From Ostrinia nubilalis (lineage: Eukaryota; Arthropoda; Insecta; Lepidoptera; Crambidae): DNA of 64,000 nucleotides. The stretch lies in NCBI RefSeq assembly GCF_963855985.1, contig NC_087096.1, forward strand, positions 17,298,001-17,362,000. The letters run 5' to 3'. How positions within the stretch are numbered: position 1 is the first letter of the stretch; each line of letters opens with the position of its first letter. Of this stretch, positions 34,136 to 46,733 are shown piece by piece. A model generated the notes under the pieces. The model worked only from the letters and a program-made list of their open reading frames with translations, ran no database searches and was not told the DNA's origin. The translations under genes were made by a program, and so were the position numbers.

Positions 34136-36109
34136 TCATTTTTCTGTACCCAACGTCACAGTTCCATTATTAACGCCGATGACCCATAAAATGAGAGACG
34201 CTCATCCCTATTTTGAATTTTTCAGTTCAGTGACGTAAGTTTAAATATCACCGGCTTAATCATCATGCGAGTTTATGTTAGTTTTTCTTGTTGAAACCGG
34301 TCCTTTTGTTCTTGGCTTTTAGTGTAAATTAATCGTTGATCTGTAGATCTTGGTGAGATAAATTATTAATTGGCAAAAGCGCCATCCCAGATACGTAATA
34401 CGCTAATAAAATTTTAATAGAAAAATGTTGATATTCCAACTGTGTGAAGTGATTACTGTCAAGTGGACGTGTCGTATCAGCGCGAGGCGGGCAGCGCGAG
34501 CGCGTGCCGTACGGGCCGGCCCACACGCGGCATGCTGCGCGGGAGGTTGACGGAATGTGCTGTCGGTGCAGCGCACAGCGGCGCGGGGCGAGGAGCCGTC
34601 ACGTGACGGACTTGATGCGGCACATAAGATTTATTAACGGTCGCATAAATAAGTCATTAGTCACGTCACAAAGCGCTCCTTGATCGCCAGCGTCTCCTTG
34701 CTCGAGAGACGATACTGGATACTGATTATGTTGTTATCGACCGTTGCGTAATTTCTGTCATTTAATTGAATCATTGGAATTTGGACACATGCAATGTCGG
34801 CTCTGAAACTAGCAGCAAATCATGAGTGTAGGAGCCGCTGACACGACCGAGATGATTGCTATCAGCGCGGGGGGAAGGCGCCCCGTGCTCATTTGTTTAC
34901 ATAATAATAAATACTGTCAACTGTTTGGATATCTATTAAAAACAAGTAAATGAAAATGATGTTATATTTTAACTTTAACTTCAAAAATTTTCAATGCGAT
35001 TAGAATCAACCTTTTTTTTTATGTCATGTTTGATCAAGTAAAAAAATAAAACCCGGTATTTATACAGCAATAAATGTTTGTGTCGCGGCCGGGCGCGGCC
35101 TGCGTGTGCCGTGTGTGCCTGCGTGCGCCCGCGCGAACGAAAGAGTTCAACGCGTGCGCAGCGCCCCGTGCGCGCGGTTGCGGCCGCGAGATTTCAATTT
35201 TCAAAACCTTTATTAATTTTAATAAAGATTTTTTTATTATTAATATTTTCATACAGGTGTGATTCCTATGTATGTCTTATTTACAAAATCTCATAATATC
35301 ATAAAATTATACCTCTAACCAAATATCGTTTTATCGTTACAAAAGCGTTCGTTTTTAAAAGCCTACTTCCAAAAAATAAATAAGTTTTATCTGTGATGTT
35401 TATTCCCCGTAGCGTAGACCTCCTGACGACTGTCTGTTGGCACTTGGCAGCGCGCCAGCTCCCAGCCCGAGACCCTCCGGGAGCCAAGGTCAAGGTTGGC
35501 TCCCGGCTCGACGGCTAACCTCATTTCTATCGCTGAAATATCGTATCGAACCTAAATGATTCATATCTGCAATTTACACCTAAGTATGGCATTATTCAAT
35601 GACAAAATTGTATCACATAAATAATAATCATTTTATCAACTGATTAACAAATATGTTTAACGGTCGTTATTTTGTAAATAGGTTGCGGTTACGTTACGAA
35701 ATTGGCGGAGCTTTCAAGTCCGTAAAAGTATGTGACGAAAACGCGGCGCGCGGCCGTAGCACAAGCCGTAGGCTGGATGCTCGTAAATATGCAATAATTA
35801 TCGTGGTTAGATCAATTATATTTAAATGAATGTATTTGTCGATGAAGCGTAATACATTTTAAAATAACTTTTCATTATCTTGTGTGTGACACGATCGATT
35901 AACTAACCTAGGTATGTACCTTGTAATACCTAGTGTGAGCTCTTGTAAATTGTGACAATGAGGTAGTCTTTTTTCAGTTTATTTTAATATAATGTACCTA
36001 CATATTATTGAACAAGAATGGCAATTTATTCTGATACGATGCCTCCTACTCGTGGTCGCTTGTTACTTTCAATAAAAAAATATTAAAGTAAACTTGAAAG
36101 TGAGATCCA

Positions 36110-36430
36110 CACCACACTCGGGCGCTCCACTCGGGCAGGCTACTGAGATGTGGTGTGCCGTGTGGATGTGATGGAGCTCGGCTCGCGGCGGGGGCGCGGG
36201 GTGGGCGGGGCGGGGGCGCGTGACGCAGCCTCCGGCGCGCGCCGCATCTCGCGCCGGCCGCGGCCGCGCGCACTCGGCCCGCCAGCCGCCGCCAGTCGCT
36301 CGCTCCACGCCGCCCGCGTCGCCCGCTCCACGCGCGCCGCTCCCGCTCGCTCCGCACGCTCGTCACGGCCCGCGCTCTCGCTCCAGTCCTCGCGGCATGT
36401 GCAGCTGACCGCCGCCCGCCCAGCGTCCAA
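36110..36430 (+). promoter_or_regulatory. CpG island with probable 5' untranslated exon of the SLC26 gene
   Basis: A CpG-dense block ends in a good donor: CAGCGTCCAA then GTGAGT at 36431. The next acceptor-like site in the same orientation that precedes a recognisable exon is TTCCTTTTCAG at 41461-41471. A CpG-rich first exon 5 kb upstream of the first coding exon is plausible, but no transcript evidence is available. CpG richness continues to about 36720. If the exons are spliced as proposed, an open frame from 36150 runs in phase into the SLC26 start codon. Confidence 0.45.
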
Positions 36431-37148
36431 GTGAGTCCCAGACGGCGGGGTGGCCCGGGCGCGCCGCGGCCGCCCCCGGCGCTGCCGTAGCTTTCTTTTT
36501 GTCAGCTGACCGCCCGCGGCCCGGACCCGCAGGAGGCGCATCGTCTCGCCGGCCGCGAGTTTGTTTGTCTTGTAAACTGTGTAATGTGAGTCACGGCCGC
36601 ATTGTTTTTATTATCTCAACTGGCGTAAGTGACTTCCTAATTGCCGTATCGCGAGCGAGGCATTCCCCGCGGTGCAGCCCGCTGCAGCCGGGCGGCCGCT
36701 CGGTGATGTCGCGCAGCTTGTCATATATTCGATTAATTCTTTCTAAACATTTCATTGTCAAGTTATCCATCAAAGTGATAGTGTCAATAGTGAAGTGAAC
36801 GACATCCATATTCCCTTGAAAATAAATTTTTAACAGTGATTATAGGTAAAGTAACTAATTCTCAGGAATGTAACATACTTACATACCTACATATTTTACC
36901 TACTCGTATATCTTCGTAGTGATTCATTGTAAGATTTATAAAAATATATTTATCCAATAATTAACTAAGTCAAAATCGAATTAGAAATCAAAAAAATATG
37001 TTCATGTTAATAAAAAAAAAAAGAATTCTAATGGTAAAAAAAGAATTAGAATCAAACATACAAAATACAAATCTTTTCTCTTTATCTATATGTTACGGTA
37101 AACGTGATAAATTTAAAATTATTAATAATTACATTAACATAATTACCT

Positions 37149-37295
37149 ATATAAATACCACTCACTGATCAATCAAAAAACTCAGAAACTACGAGTTATA
37201 ACACCTAGGTAAGTACTTTGAAATTTGACTTATAGGGTATAGAACTGTAGACATCCGCTAAGAACAGATTATACGAAACTCCAGTAGTACCCCGA
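37149..37295 (+). repeat. Interspersed repeat copy in putative intron 1
   Basis: It shares AAATACCACTCACTGATCAA, GACATCCGCTAAGAA and ACGAAACTCCAG with 32180-32404 in the same order, shortened at its 3' end. Non-coding. Confidence 0.5.
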
Positions 37296-37396
37296 GAGTA
37301 ATAATTATATAACTAATATTATTTATATATATAATTGGTTTATGTGTTTTCTTACTGCACCTAAATTAAATTATATTGTAACTGTATGTTTCCCAA

Positions 37397-37431
<35 letters not shown>

Positions 37432-38896
37432 TGATTTATTTATATTAGGGAAACACATTATTATTTATATTTAATACTAGTATTTGTTACACACACCTAC
37501 TATTTTACTTGCTAGTATTTGATTGATCTGCGTTTTGATATCTATTGAAAGGGACAATCTGCAAAATTATTTTAAATAAATGATGAACCGAAGGAATTAT
37601 GGGAACAGGTGAAGAACACGTTCGCGTTGCTTAGTCGGCTTGTTAGTCAACAGAGTGCAACCAGCAGACGCGTCGGCTGCGGAAAGTATTCATGATAATA
37701 TGTCCTACTCGTATATACATACATGGTGTCCCAGAATGGGTGAATCAAACTGATATGGAAGGCCTACCCATAAAAAGTACGAAAAAAATAACCTTTTTCA
37801 AGGGCTGAGAAGAATCGCCGAACAAACTTAGAGCTGATTTTTTAATCGTCGGATAACTTTTTTTTTTTGGGATGGACTGTCCCCGGATAACTTTTATCTG
37901 AAGAATAAGTTTGGCACATTGACAGTTTCAGTAGGAGAATTATGTCAAAATGACAAGTTTATTCTTCAGTTAAAAGATAAAACTCGATTTAAAATCCAGC
38001 CCTTAGTCAACCACCCACCAGTCTCTATCGGTTTTTTTACTTACTTTAATAGTTGTCGTGAACTCGTGACTATCAAGCCGTTTCGGCGGGATTGGTCCTA
38101 TATGGTGAATAACCCAAAGAACCATAAGGTTCGGATAAATCTGTTCAAAATGTTGTTAATATGTACATTATTGTTAAATTATGTATATTGCGAATCTCTA
38201 ACCGCATTACTATCGGGTGCTTCATTTATAGCATTATTACGGAATTAAGCTTTCTCGTAATGTTATATTAAATTGTAATTAATGCATTCCATCACTCAAA
38301 TACAAGTAAAATAATTATTAACTCGGATATAAGAAGTGAAACTAGCTGTAAAGTGACTACAAGTGTTCATTCTGGGCTTAAAATAAATAAATAGGTAACA
38401 AGTAAATTAAGTGAATTACTCCTTAGCGATCGTGTTGTCATGTGTCGAATTCAAAGAGAAAGTAGGTATACAATAGAGCCCGATGACGGCGACGTTTGTT
38501 TGTTCTGGATCTGGGCACGTGCCTCGCGCGGGCGAGCGGCCCGCGCCTGTTGCGCAACACCACAAGCAACACGGCGCACGGCGCAAGCCCGGCCGAAGTT
38601 GCCTTCCTACCTGCCGTGCCTTACTGTCGGCGCATTGTTTATCGCAATTATTCCAATTTATCTACGTAGAACTAATTCCACTATTGAGCAACAGCCAGTG
38701 AACGCCAGACCTACGTTATTTAATAAAAGCTGAAGGTTTGTCAACCCAACAAAGATCATCGTGAAGTTTGCGACATCATGCAGGCTTTGTCAGCTACCCT
38801 AAAATGCTGGTCTGGCAAGGCTTTGGAACGGTCAAAACTATCTGGCTCTTGCCTGAGGAAACATAATATAATTATTGCCCAAATATTATTTATAAT
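37296..38896. other. Putative intron 1 sequence, simple repeats and no recognised exon
   Basis: An AAAT run lies at about 37398-37425. A short inverted pair, CTGAAGAATAAGTTTG near 37899 and AGTTTATTCTTCAG near 37954, may be a small foldback. A GC-rich patch at about 38500-38610 with overlapping frames (38440-38733) has no domain. The frame at 37919-38248 is unassigned. Confidence 0.35.
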
Positions 38897-38985
38897 AGAA
38901 TATTTTTTACTTAGACTAAACAAAACTAAACAAAAAGTAACACTACCTCAGTTACTTTTTGTTTAGTCTAAGTAAAAAATATTCT
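38897..38985. repeat. 35-bp inverted repeat with a 10-nt bulge
   Basis: The left arm (38897-38941) and right arm (38951-38985) pair over 35 bp without mismatch, except that the left arm carries a 10-base extra copy of ACTAAACAAA (a local duplication). The loop is 9 nt. It lies in putative intron 1 of the SLC26 gene. The arm length is larger than most simple hairpins and suits a small foldback transposon or a hairpin RNA source. Confidence 0.8.
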
Positions 38986-41471
38986 AGTTATCTTAAGAGT
39001 TTAATAACTGTTAATTGCCATGTACCGTGTGTCCTCACTATATTTTATCAACATTGTTAACCTGTGTTACTTAAGGCTGCCGCGACACAAGCACAGCTTA
39101 GTGCAGCAGCCGCTAGATAAACAGACTGTAAATTTTTTGTTGATAAATAAAACACTTTTACTTTACTTTACTTTTACTGATTATCAGCTTTTATGGAATT
39201 ACGTAAGCCTAGCTTTTATGGTATTTTTGTACAGTCAAAACTCATAATCGGTCGATTTCGCCGGATTTCGAAATTCATACAAAGTGTTATGATTAGTGAC
39301 AATTAATTGAAAATCTTCAAAAATGTGTTGGAAAGTGTGTGAAGGTGGAAACGTAGATTTTTCGGATAGATTCAGTTTATTCTGTAACCTATTTATTTAT
39401 TGGTACCGTTTGAAAGGGGTTAAAGAGCTCGTGAAGCACCAGTTTATCGATATCTTTGTATAGTTTAGAAATAATCGAGTGAGTTAAGTTATCGTTTCCA
39501 CCCTGTAGATTCCTATAATATAAGGTTTTTATCTTTGCTTATCTCAAAAATGCTGGTGTAATGGTCAGAACAGTATCATAAAGAAGCTTCGGTTGGTGGG
39601 GTTTCCCGAAGGAGCAGCCTTTTCCTTTGTTCGGTGTCCCAGGTAGACGCTGATACTATTTTAAACTCGGTTATTGTTGGCCTGTCGCACTGACACAACC
39701 CAATAATGAAAGAGCTCTAAGTTTAAACGTAAGCACCAAGAAATGTCTCGTCATAGAAGTTTTTTCAATCAGTGAGACAGTGACTCACCGGTCACTTGTG
39801 TGAATTTAGGACAAGACAAGAAGTGTAGCTAGAATGGTTTAGGGTTTTTGTAAATAAATACGTAATGAAATGGACCGCAGGCATTCATTTATTTACCGGG
39901 GTTATTTATTTTGTTCAAAACTATTTTGAGCACGTGGACTTCCATCTATTACAGTTATATTTATCTTTATTTATTCTGAATGCTTCGATAGCCGCCTGGT
40001 GTATAAATAGTAAATGCTCAGAAAGCAATACTCGGTTCTGCCGCCGGGAAGCAGGATCCGTATCGGCAGCTGCTAATTAGGTCACAATCATTCGTGTTCA
40101 CGTTGCGTCCGTTCGTGGTTTTCCTCAACACTGATTAGTCCGTTGGAGCATTAGAGGTGTTGTTTCCCTCATTGATTAGACAATTATTCGTCGTTATGGC
40201 GATTCTGTTTCGCGTGTGTGCCGTGTTTATGGTACTCGGCTTGTGCCTATCTCCTTTCGATAGCTGATTAGCTAATTACTACCATAGTATAATAATGAGT
40301 ATTGTACTATGAAGTGTTAAATGAGTGCACAACTAATGAAAATAGTATTAGAATTACCTAAGTTGTACCAAATAAACGTTTATTTATTTATTTATTTATT
40401 TAAATCAGTGTAAAATATTACAAGCGATATTTAATTGTTTATTAAGACTAAGAAATGGAACAAATATAGGGTGGGCGAAAATATTTTCAAATAGTCGGTT
40501 GCTTTAATAAAAAAATTACGCACGCAAATCACGATGTTGTTTTGTGAAGCTCTCCATCGAGACTAAAATTGCATGATAGTTTCCCATCACCCTCGCGTCT
40601 CTTCTTCGAACTGTTTTCAAGAAATCCATGTGTGGAAAATTCTTCCTATTTCCAAATATTGTATGATCAATCAAAATCTGTTACTATAGTATAAAACAGT
40701 CTATCTGATAAACAAAATGATGATATGCGAAATTACCACCAAGACACCGACGTATTAGATACGCAGATTTGAAACGGAATAAATATTCGCTTTGTTTAAA
40801 TTACTCGTATTTATCTTATGCTTTTCGATAGTCATTTACAAGAAGGTATCAGCGCGTTTCAAATCTTTAATCAAGTGTGTCATTTGTAATCGGAGATAGG
40901 TAGTTCAGTCAGATCGTTAAGTGCGCGGTCACATGAGCGCACACAACGCGCTGCTGTGCAGGCGCATGGTAATAAGTACAATTAGTATTGATTGTATCAA
41001 AACATTCTTACTGATAGGTACATATGCTCCTTAAAGGTTATATCTCTTGGAGTCGACTCTGAATTATGTTGAACTTAATTAAAAACATGTGACATTGAAG
41101 CTGTGCAGAATTAATTTATTTTTATCAGGTATAAAAAAGCTTTCACAATTTAGGTAACTAATATTTGTGCCAGGCCAGCCAACACATCCTCGATTAGATG
41201 TATATATTCAAATGAAATTAGCATCACGTGAAAATCCACAGTCGAAAATAGATGGACTGGCCATCTGAACAAATACAACTGAATAGGTATTCAATTACAG
41301 TTCAAGAACGATAAATGATTACTACTTACTTACAAATATTTTATGTATGGAATATGTGCGCGTATGAGTCATTGTTTGGTTTTATTGCTTTTTAGACAAA
41401 AGTTTGAGCATTCCATTGATTTTATTCTCACTATTACGGTAATTAAAAAACTCATTTTTGTTCCTTTTCAG
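38986..41471. other. Remainder of putative intron 1
   Basis: AT-rich. The segment at 39070-39175 ends in ACTTT-type repeats after AATAAAA and may be a LINE 3' end. A TATT run lies at about 40379-40403. The frame at 39865-40080 is unassigned. No exon recognised. Confidence 0.35.
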
Positions 41472-44400
41472 AATGATCCCTAGAAGAAAACACAATGCCT
41501 CGTCGGGCTCCATCCCGCCGCCCGACGATAAGCATGCCAGCAACGACTACATACGTGAGTAGCTCCGACCGAAACCGTTAATTATGCATTATGGTTTTAC
41601 GATCGTCGATAGTGATCCGGTTAGCGTCGGAGTCGCAGCGTGACGGCAGCCGAACGTGACGAATGCGTACGCGCGGCGACCTTCCGCTACAGCGCGGGCT
41701 CGGAGGCGCCAGACGCCGCGGCACCCGCCGCCTGCCCGTGAACTTGCCCCGCGCGCCCGCGCCTGCTGCGCTCGCTCCCGAGGCGTGCACACCTTCGCCG
41801 CCGCCCGCCACTCATGCAGCATAGCGCACTTAGGCCCTGTAATAATACGACACGACGCTCAAACTCAGGAGATTGGTTGACCGTCATCATTGGACCGATC
41901 AGGACCAATCATAACTAAGAAATCTTGAGTGTAGTTCATGCATGGGAGTGGTTACCTAATACGGGCCATAGTGCATCAGTATAGAGACCAGTGTCTCACT
42001 GCACTATTGCTACGCACCTGGTAACTAAGAAAATAGCATAAAGACTTTAGAAGACGACATAAATTCCATTCATTTCGTAGCATATGATTTTTCGAAGAAA
42101 AATTCACAATCACCCAATAATGGAGCGAATCAATTGGCTGGGGGTTATTCCACAACCCCTTTACTAAAAGTTTACTAAACGGTAAGATCGACGATACAGA
42201 TGCATTGAGTCCCAGCTGTACTATACCTACCTATAATTCTAAATTGCCATTTACATGTTATGAGTTGTGTTTTTATTTTTAGGAAAGCTAATTGAATTAT
42301 TGTTTGTACAGTGTCAGACGGCGGAAACAAAGAAGGTTGGCGATCAGCGTTACGTCGCCGATTCAACCGTAAGACGCTTCACAAACGGTTGCCCATCACA
42401 GCATGGATGCCACAGTGAGTAGTTTGAACCGAGTTTTACACAAAAATACAGGGTGTTTGGCGCATCGTGTGCCAAAATTATTTGGCGGATAGAATGGGTC
42501 ATTTCCTATATTTTCAGTCACCATAACACTTTCCATGCCAGGCGGCTACTTTTATATGAATTTTTTTAGTAATTTCACCAAAATACCCAAATCGCATCAT
42601 TTAATTTCGATTTAAAAAAAACTACTAGGCGTAGCCTCAAAGTAAATATTTTGTTTTGACGTGCATTGATGTAGGGTTGCATCAAATCTAAATTTACTGG
42701 CAAATATCATCTAGTTTTTTTTAATTCAGCTTTGAAGTTTTCCGAAAAGTTAAAAATGGACTGAACAATTAAGTTTACATGGCTATAATAAAAAAAAAAA
42801 AGAGATAGCGATCTTCGGATTTTATCAAAACTTCTCTAGTCTATTCCCATTGAAACGGTATACTAATCTTGTTTAAATAATAACAACAACTTCACAAATT
42901 CCTTAAATTAGTGCATTGACTCTACTCGGACTGATATTCAAATTTTGAATTTTGAACTTTTTTTTTACTTTACAATAAGTTCAAAGCAGGTAAAAACATC
43001 ACAAAATATTTACTTTGAGGCTACGCCTAGTAGTTTTTTTTTAAATTGAAATTAAATGATGCGATTTGGGTATTTTGGTGAGATTAATATAAAAGTAGCC
43101 GCCTGGCATGGAACGTGTTATGGGGGCTGAAAATATAGGAAAAGACCCATTCTATCCGCCAAATCATTTTGGCACACGATGCGCCAAACACCCTGTATAA
43201 TGAACAATCGAACGCGGAGGATCAATCGATGCGTCCTGTTTCAACAGATACAACACGGAAAAAGCGATAGGCGACCTGATCGCCGGCATCACGGTGGGGC
43301 TGACGGTGATCCCGCAGTCGCTGGCGTACTCCAACATCGCGGGGCTGCCGCCGCAGCAGGGGCTGTACGGCTCGTTCCTGGGCTGCTTCATCTACATCGT
43401 GCTGGGCGGCTGCCGCGCCGTGCCCGCCGGCCCCACGGCCATCGCGTCGCTGCTGACGTGGCAGGTGGCGGGCGGCTCGCTGGAGAAGGCCGTGCTGCTC
43501 ACGTTCCTGGCCGGGCTGGTGGAGCTGCTCATGGGCGTGCTGGGGCTCGGCTTCCTCATCAACTTCGTGTCGGGGCCCGTGTCGTCCGGCTTCACGTCGG
43601 CCGTCGCGCTCATGATCGCCACCAGCCAGGTCAAGGACCTGTTCGCCATCTCCGTCAGCGGCAGCACGTTCCTGCAGCAGTGGATCTCCATCTTCCGGAA
43701 CGTCCACGCCGCCTCCGTGTGGGACCCCGTGCTCGGGTTCGCCTGCATCGCTCTGCTGCTGATCATGCGGGTGAGTCGCAGTCGTTTCCCGCTCGGGATC
43801 GAGTCCGCCTTCCGCGGCGAACGAGTTGCCTAAAATGTGTTTCCGTCGTTCCAGAAAATAGGAATGATCAAGCTGGGAGCGAAGTCCGAGGACGGCCCCA
43901 GCACGCGGCAGAAGGTGTTCACGAAGTGCCTGTGGCTGCTGGGCACGTGCCGCAACGCCATCGTGGTGGTGGCCAGCGGCGCGCTCGGCTTCTGGTTCGT
44001 GGCCTCCTACGGCGAGGCCCCCGTGCGCCTCATGGGTACGCATCCGAGCCTCTGGCCTCTTTGTTATCCGAGCGTTGTTCAAAATACTGATGGGATTTTC
44101 TCTTTTTATGCTCGCCAGCCGAATGTAACAGTGGCGGTTAGTAAACTCGCTCATGTCATCGCATCATCGGTCACGTATCATGTAGCGGTAGAGCGCGCGG
44201 GGCTCGGTCTGACCGTCGTCTCGTTGCAGGCGCCATCCCGTCGGGCGTGCCGGCGCCGCGCGCGCCGCCCTTCAGCTACGTGCGCGCCGACAACAGCACG
44301 GCGGACTTCCTGGACATGGTGTCGGAGCTGGGCTCGGGCATCCTGGTGATCCCGCTCATCGTGCTGCTGGAGGACATCGCCATCTGCAAGGCGTTCTCGG

Positions 44401-46733
44401 ACGGGCGCACCATCGACGCCACGCAGGAGATGATCGCGCTGGGCGTGGCCGGCATCGCCAACTCCTTCGTGCAGGCCTACCCGGGCGGCGGCTCGCTGGC
44501 GCGCTCCGTCGTGGCCAACGGCTCCGGCGTCAAGACCACCTTCAACGGGCTCTACACCGGTGAGCGATACGCGACGTCTTTCTTTTCTTTATTTAATGAT
44601 ACACATTTACTGACGACATATCGTTTCGTATGCAACGTCACTTTTTATGTTTTTATGCATTAATCTAGCCCTTGCCCAAAGATTTTTCATTCATCTTTTA
44701 TAATATAAAAATGAATCGCAGAATGTGTTGGTAAGCGCCTGGACCAATTTTACCAATTCTTTTTTTTATGTTCGTTGACGTCTAAGGATGGTTTTTACGG
44801 CGAGAAAAGTTAGAATAATTTCCGGGAAAACCATGACTAATCTATAAGGGTTCCGTTTTTTGCATTTGGCTACGGAACCCTAAAATTAGAACAATTAATA
44901 AATTGTTAGCATTATTAAAAAGCGGTCATTGCCGTTAAATCAGTGTAGTTTCATAAAAATCAATCGATTGATCCTGAATATAGTATGGCTTTCGTAAGAA
45001 AACGCTACGAGTATGTATTAAGTTTTCCTATAAAAAAAAAGAAAACAGAACCAGTATTGAATGTGTCGTAGATTTTATTTGGTTAGAATCTCTTACATAC
45101 AAAGATGGCATTCTCCCTCAAATCCCGCCACTAAATGCCTGGACGTTTCGCTTCAGGGTTGATGGTGATCCTGGCGCTGCAGTTCTTCACGCAGTACTTC
45201 GAGTACATCCCCAAGGCGGCGCTGGCCGCGGTCATCATCTCCGCCATCATCTTCATGGTCGAGTACAACGTCATCAAGCCCATGTGGCGCGCCAAGAGTG
45301 AGTTCTGTGCCATGTCGGCTCTCATCTTCGCGCACCGAGATATCGTATCCTCAGGGATAGTATCCCTGAAGGGAATCGGTCTGATTGAATCGAGCCATGA
45401 TGGATTTGTGTGGCTAGTTTATTAATGGCGTGGTGTAGGTCTGTTTACTTACTTCACGTTTGATGCGTGCGTTTCCAGAACTGGACCTGATCCCGGGCGT
45501 CGGCACGTTCGTGCTGTGCCTGACGCTGCCGCTGGAGCTGGGCATCCTGACGGGCGTCGTGGTCAACATCATCTTCATCCTCTACCACGCGGCGCGCCCC
45601 AAGTTCTCCGTGGAGATGCTCAAGGTACTCACTCGTTGGACCGTTATAAACCCATTTTGCAACATTCGCACGAGCAATATTGTTATGAATGGACAAGTTT
45701 CTTGATGTTGAAAGCATTAGATTTTACTGAATGGGATTAAAATATAGACCAAAACTAAAAAGCTGGTGAAGTTATTTTTAAAATCTATCAAAAAATGGTT
45801 GAGAAATTAATTAATTAAATTACCTCCATATTTTCGCGTGGAATTTAAACATAGGCGCCAGGCGGTGCCGTAACGTCAGGCCACCTGTTCAAGTTTCAAT
45901 CACAATGTTTACCACCCCTAACACATTGTCGAGAATGACAAAGTCTTCTTTTTCTTTTTAAATATGACAGGTCTTGGATATTATTATGTCAAAAAAGGTT
46001 ACACAATTTTACTAAGAAAGAATCTTGAGTGACCCTGGCTGAAAAGTAAAAACTACTAGATTTAAAAAAATATTGGATCTGTCAACAGCACTGGATCAGG
46101 GGTGATTTACTGTTTGTACTTCGAATGACTGTCGTGACTACTTCGAATCAAAATGGCGCGAATTTTGTTATGCGCAACTTTAGAGTCCTGTAACTTTTTG
46201 ATATTTTCATGATTCTTTCACAATTATTATTAGTTTTACTTATATTTTCAAGTTTTATTAAAAGAAAAAAAGGGAAACTTGTCCATTACCGGGGCCAAAA
46301 AACCCGTTTCCACGCGGGGAAGTGAAAATCGTCCGGCGAAGCGAGTCCCCAGTGACCGAGGCCGTTGTTGCAGACGGAGGCGGGCGTGGAGTACCTGATG
46401 ATCACGCCGGACCGCTGCCTCATGTTCCCGTCCGTGGACTACGTGCGGCGCCTCGTGACCAAGCGCGCCGGCGCCGCCGCCGTGCCCGTGGTGCTCGAGT
46501 GCACGCACATCTACAGCGCCGACTACACGGCGGCGCAGAGCATCCAGCAGCTCACCGCCGACTTCCACGCGCGCCGCCAGCCGCTGCTGTTCTACAACGT
46601 CAAGCCCTCCGTGTGCTCCATCTTCGAGGCCGTGGCCAAGCCCGAGCACTTCACCGTGTTCTACGAGGACGCCGAGCTCGACCGCCTGCTGGCCGCCGAC
46701 CGCCTGCCGCCCAAGCCCGCGGCCGAGCCGTAG
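41472..46733 (+). CDS. SLC26-family sulfate/anion transporter (SLC26A11-like), 8 coding exons
   Basis: Exons by splice signals and phase: 41472-41554 (ATG at 41473), 42312-42414, 43248-43770, 43855-44035, 44230-44559, 45157-45297, 45479-45624, 46374-46733 (TAG 46731-46733). All joins are GT-AG and in phase, giving 621 residues, a normal length for the family. The N-terminal 60 residues are cytosolic. The multi-span membrane domain (about 66-490) includes IPQSLAYSNIAGLPPQQGLY at 83-102, the SLC26/SulP signature region, then GPTAIAS, and later NGSGVKTTFNGLYTG. The C-terminal STAS domain (about 503-610) holds VVLECTHIYSADYTAAQ, with the conserved D-x-T at 552-554. SLC26 proteins exchange or carry sulfate and other anions across membranes; the sequence wording is closest to insect proteins named sodium-independent sulfate anion transporter-like. 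The true substrate is not readable from sequence. Exons 3-8 are extremely GC-rich at third positions, unlike the AT-rich introns. Confidence 0.93.
42449..43195. mobile_element. Long-armed MITE/foldback element in SLC26 intron 2
   Basis: It is flanked by TA on both sides (42447-42448 and 43196-43197). The ends read CAGGGTGTTTGGCGCATCGT. The arms are about 200 bp (42449-42655 and 43001-43195), highly similar reverse complements carrying CCAGGCGGCTACTTTTATAT and ACTACTAGGCGTAGCCTCAA. No transposase. It occupies most of the intron and leaves only 52 bp before exon 3. A TA duplication suggests Tc1/mariner-like mobilisation. Confidence 0.8.
44847..44881. repeat. Short repeat end with inverted GGGTTCCG in SLC26 intron 5
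   Basis: AGGGTTCCGT (44847-44856) and ACGGAACCCT (44872-44881) are exact reverse complements. The same pair closes the repeats near 20008, 20650, 26740 and 48100. Intron 5 (44560-45156) is otherwise AT-rich and unremarkable. Confidence 0.55.

Noticed and set aside
33748..34189. Three long frames on both strands
   Set aside because: Low-complexity translations of a CpG island, mutually overlapping on opposite strands.
36046..36809. Several overlapping open frames on both strands rich in Arg, Ala and Pro
   Set aside because: They overlie a CpG island and exist on both strands at once; low-complexity translations with no domain. Only the frame from 36150 is mentioned, because it is in phase with the SLC26 start.
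43164..44154. Long frames on both strands (up to 310 residues) across the SLC26 exons
   Set aside because: They are shadows of the GC-rich SLC26 exons in wrong frames; the correct frame gives a clean SulP/SLC26 protein with consistent splice phases.
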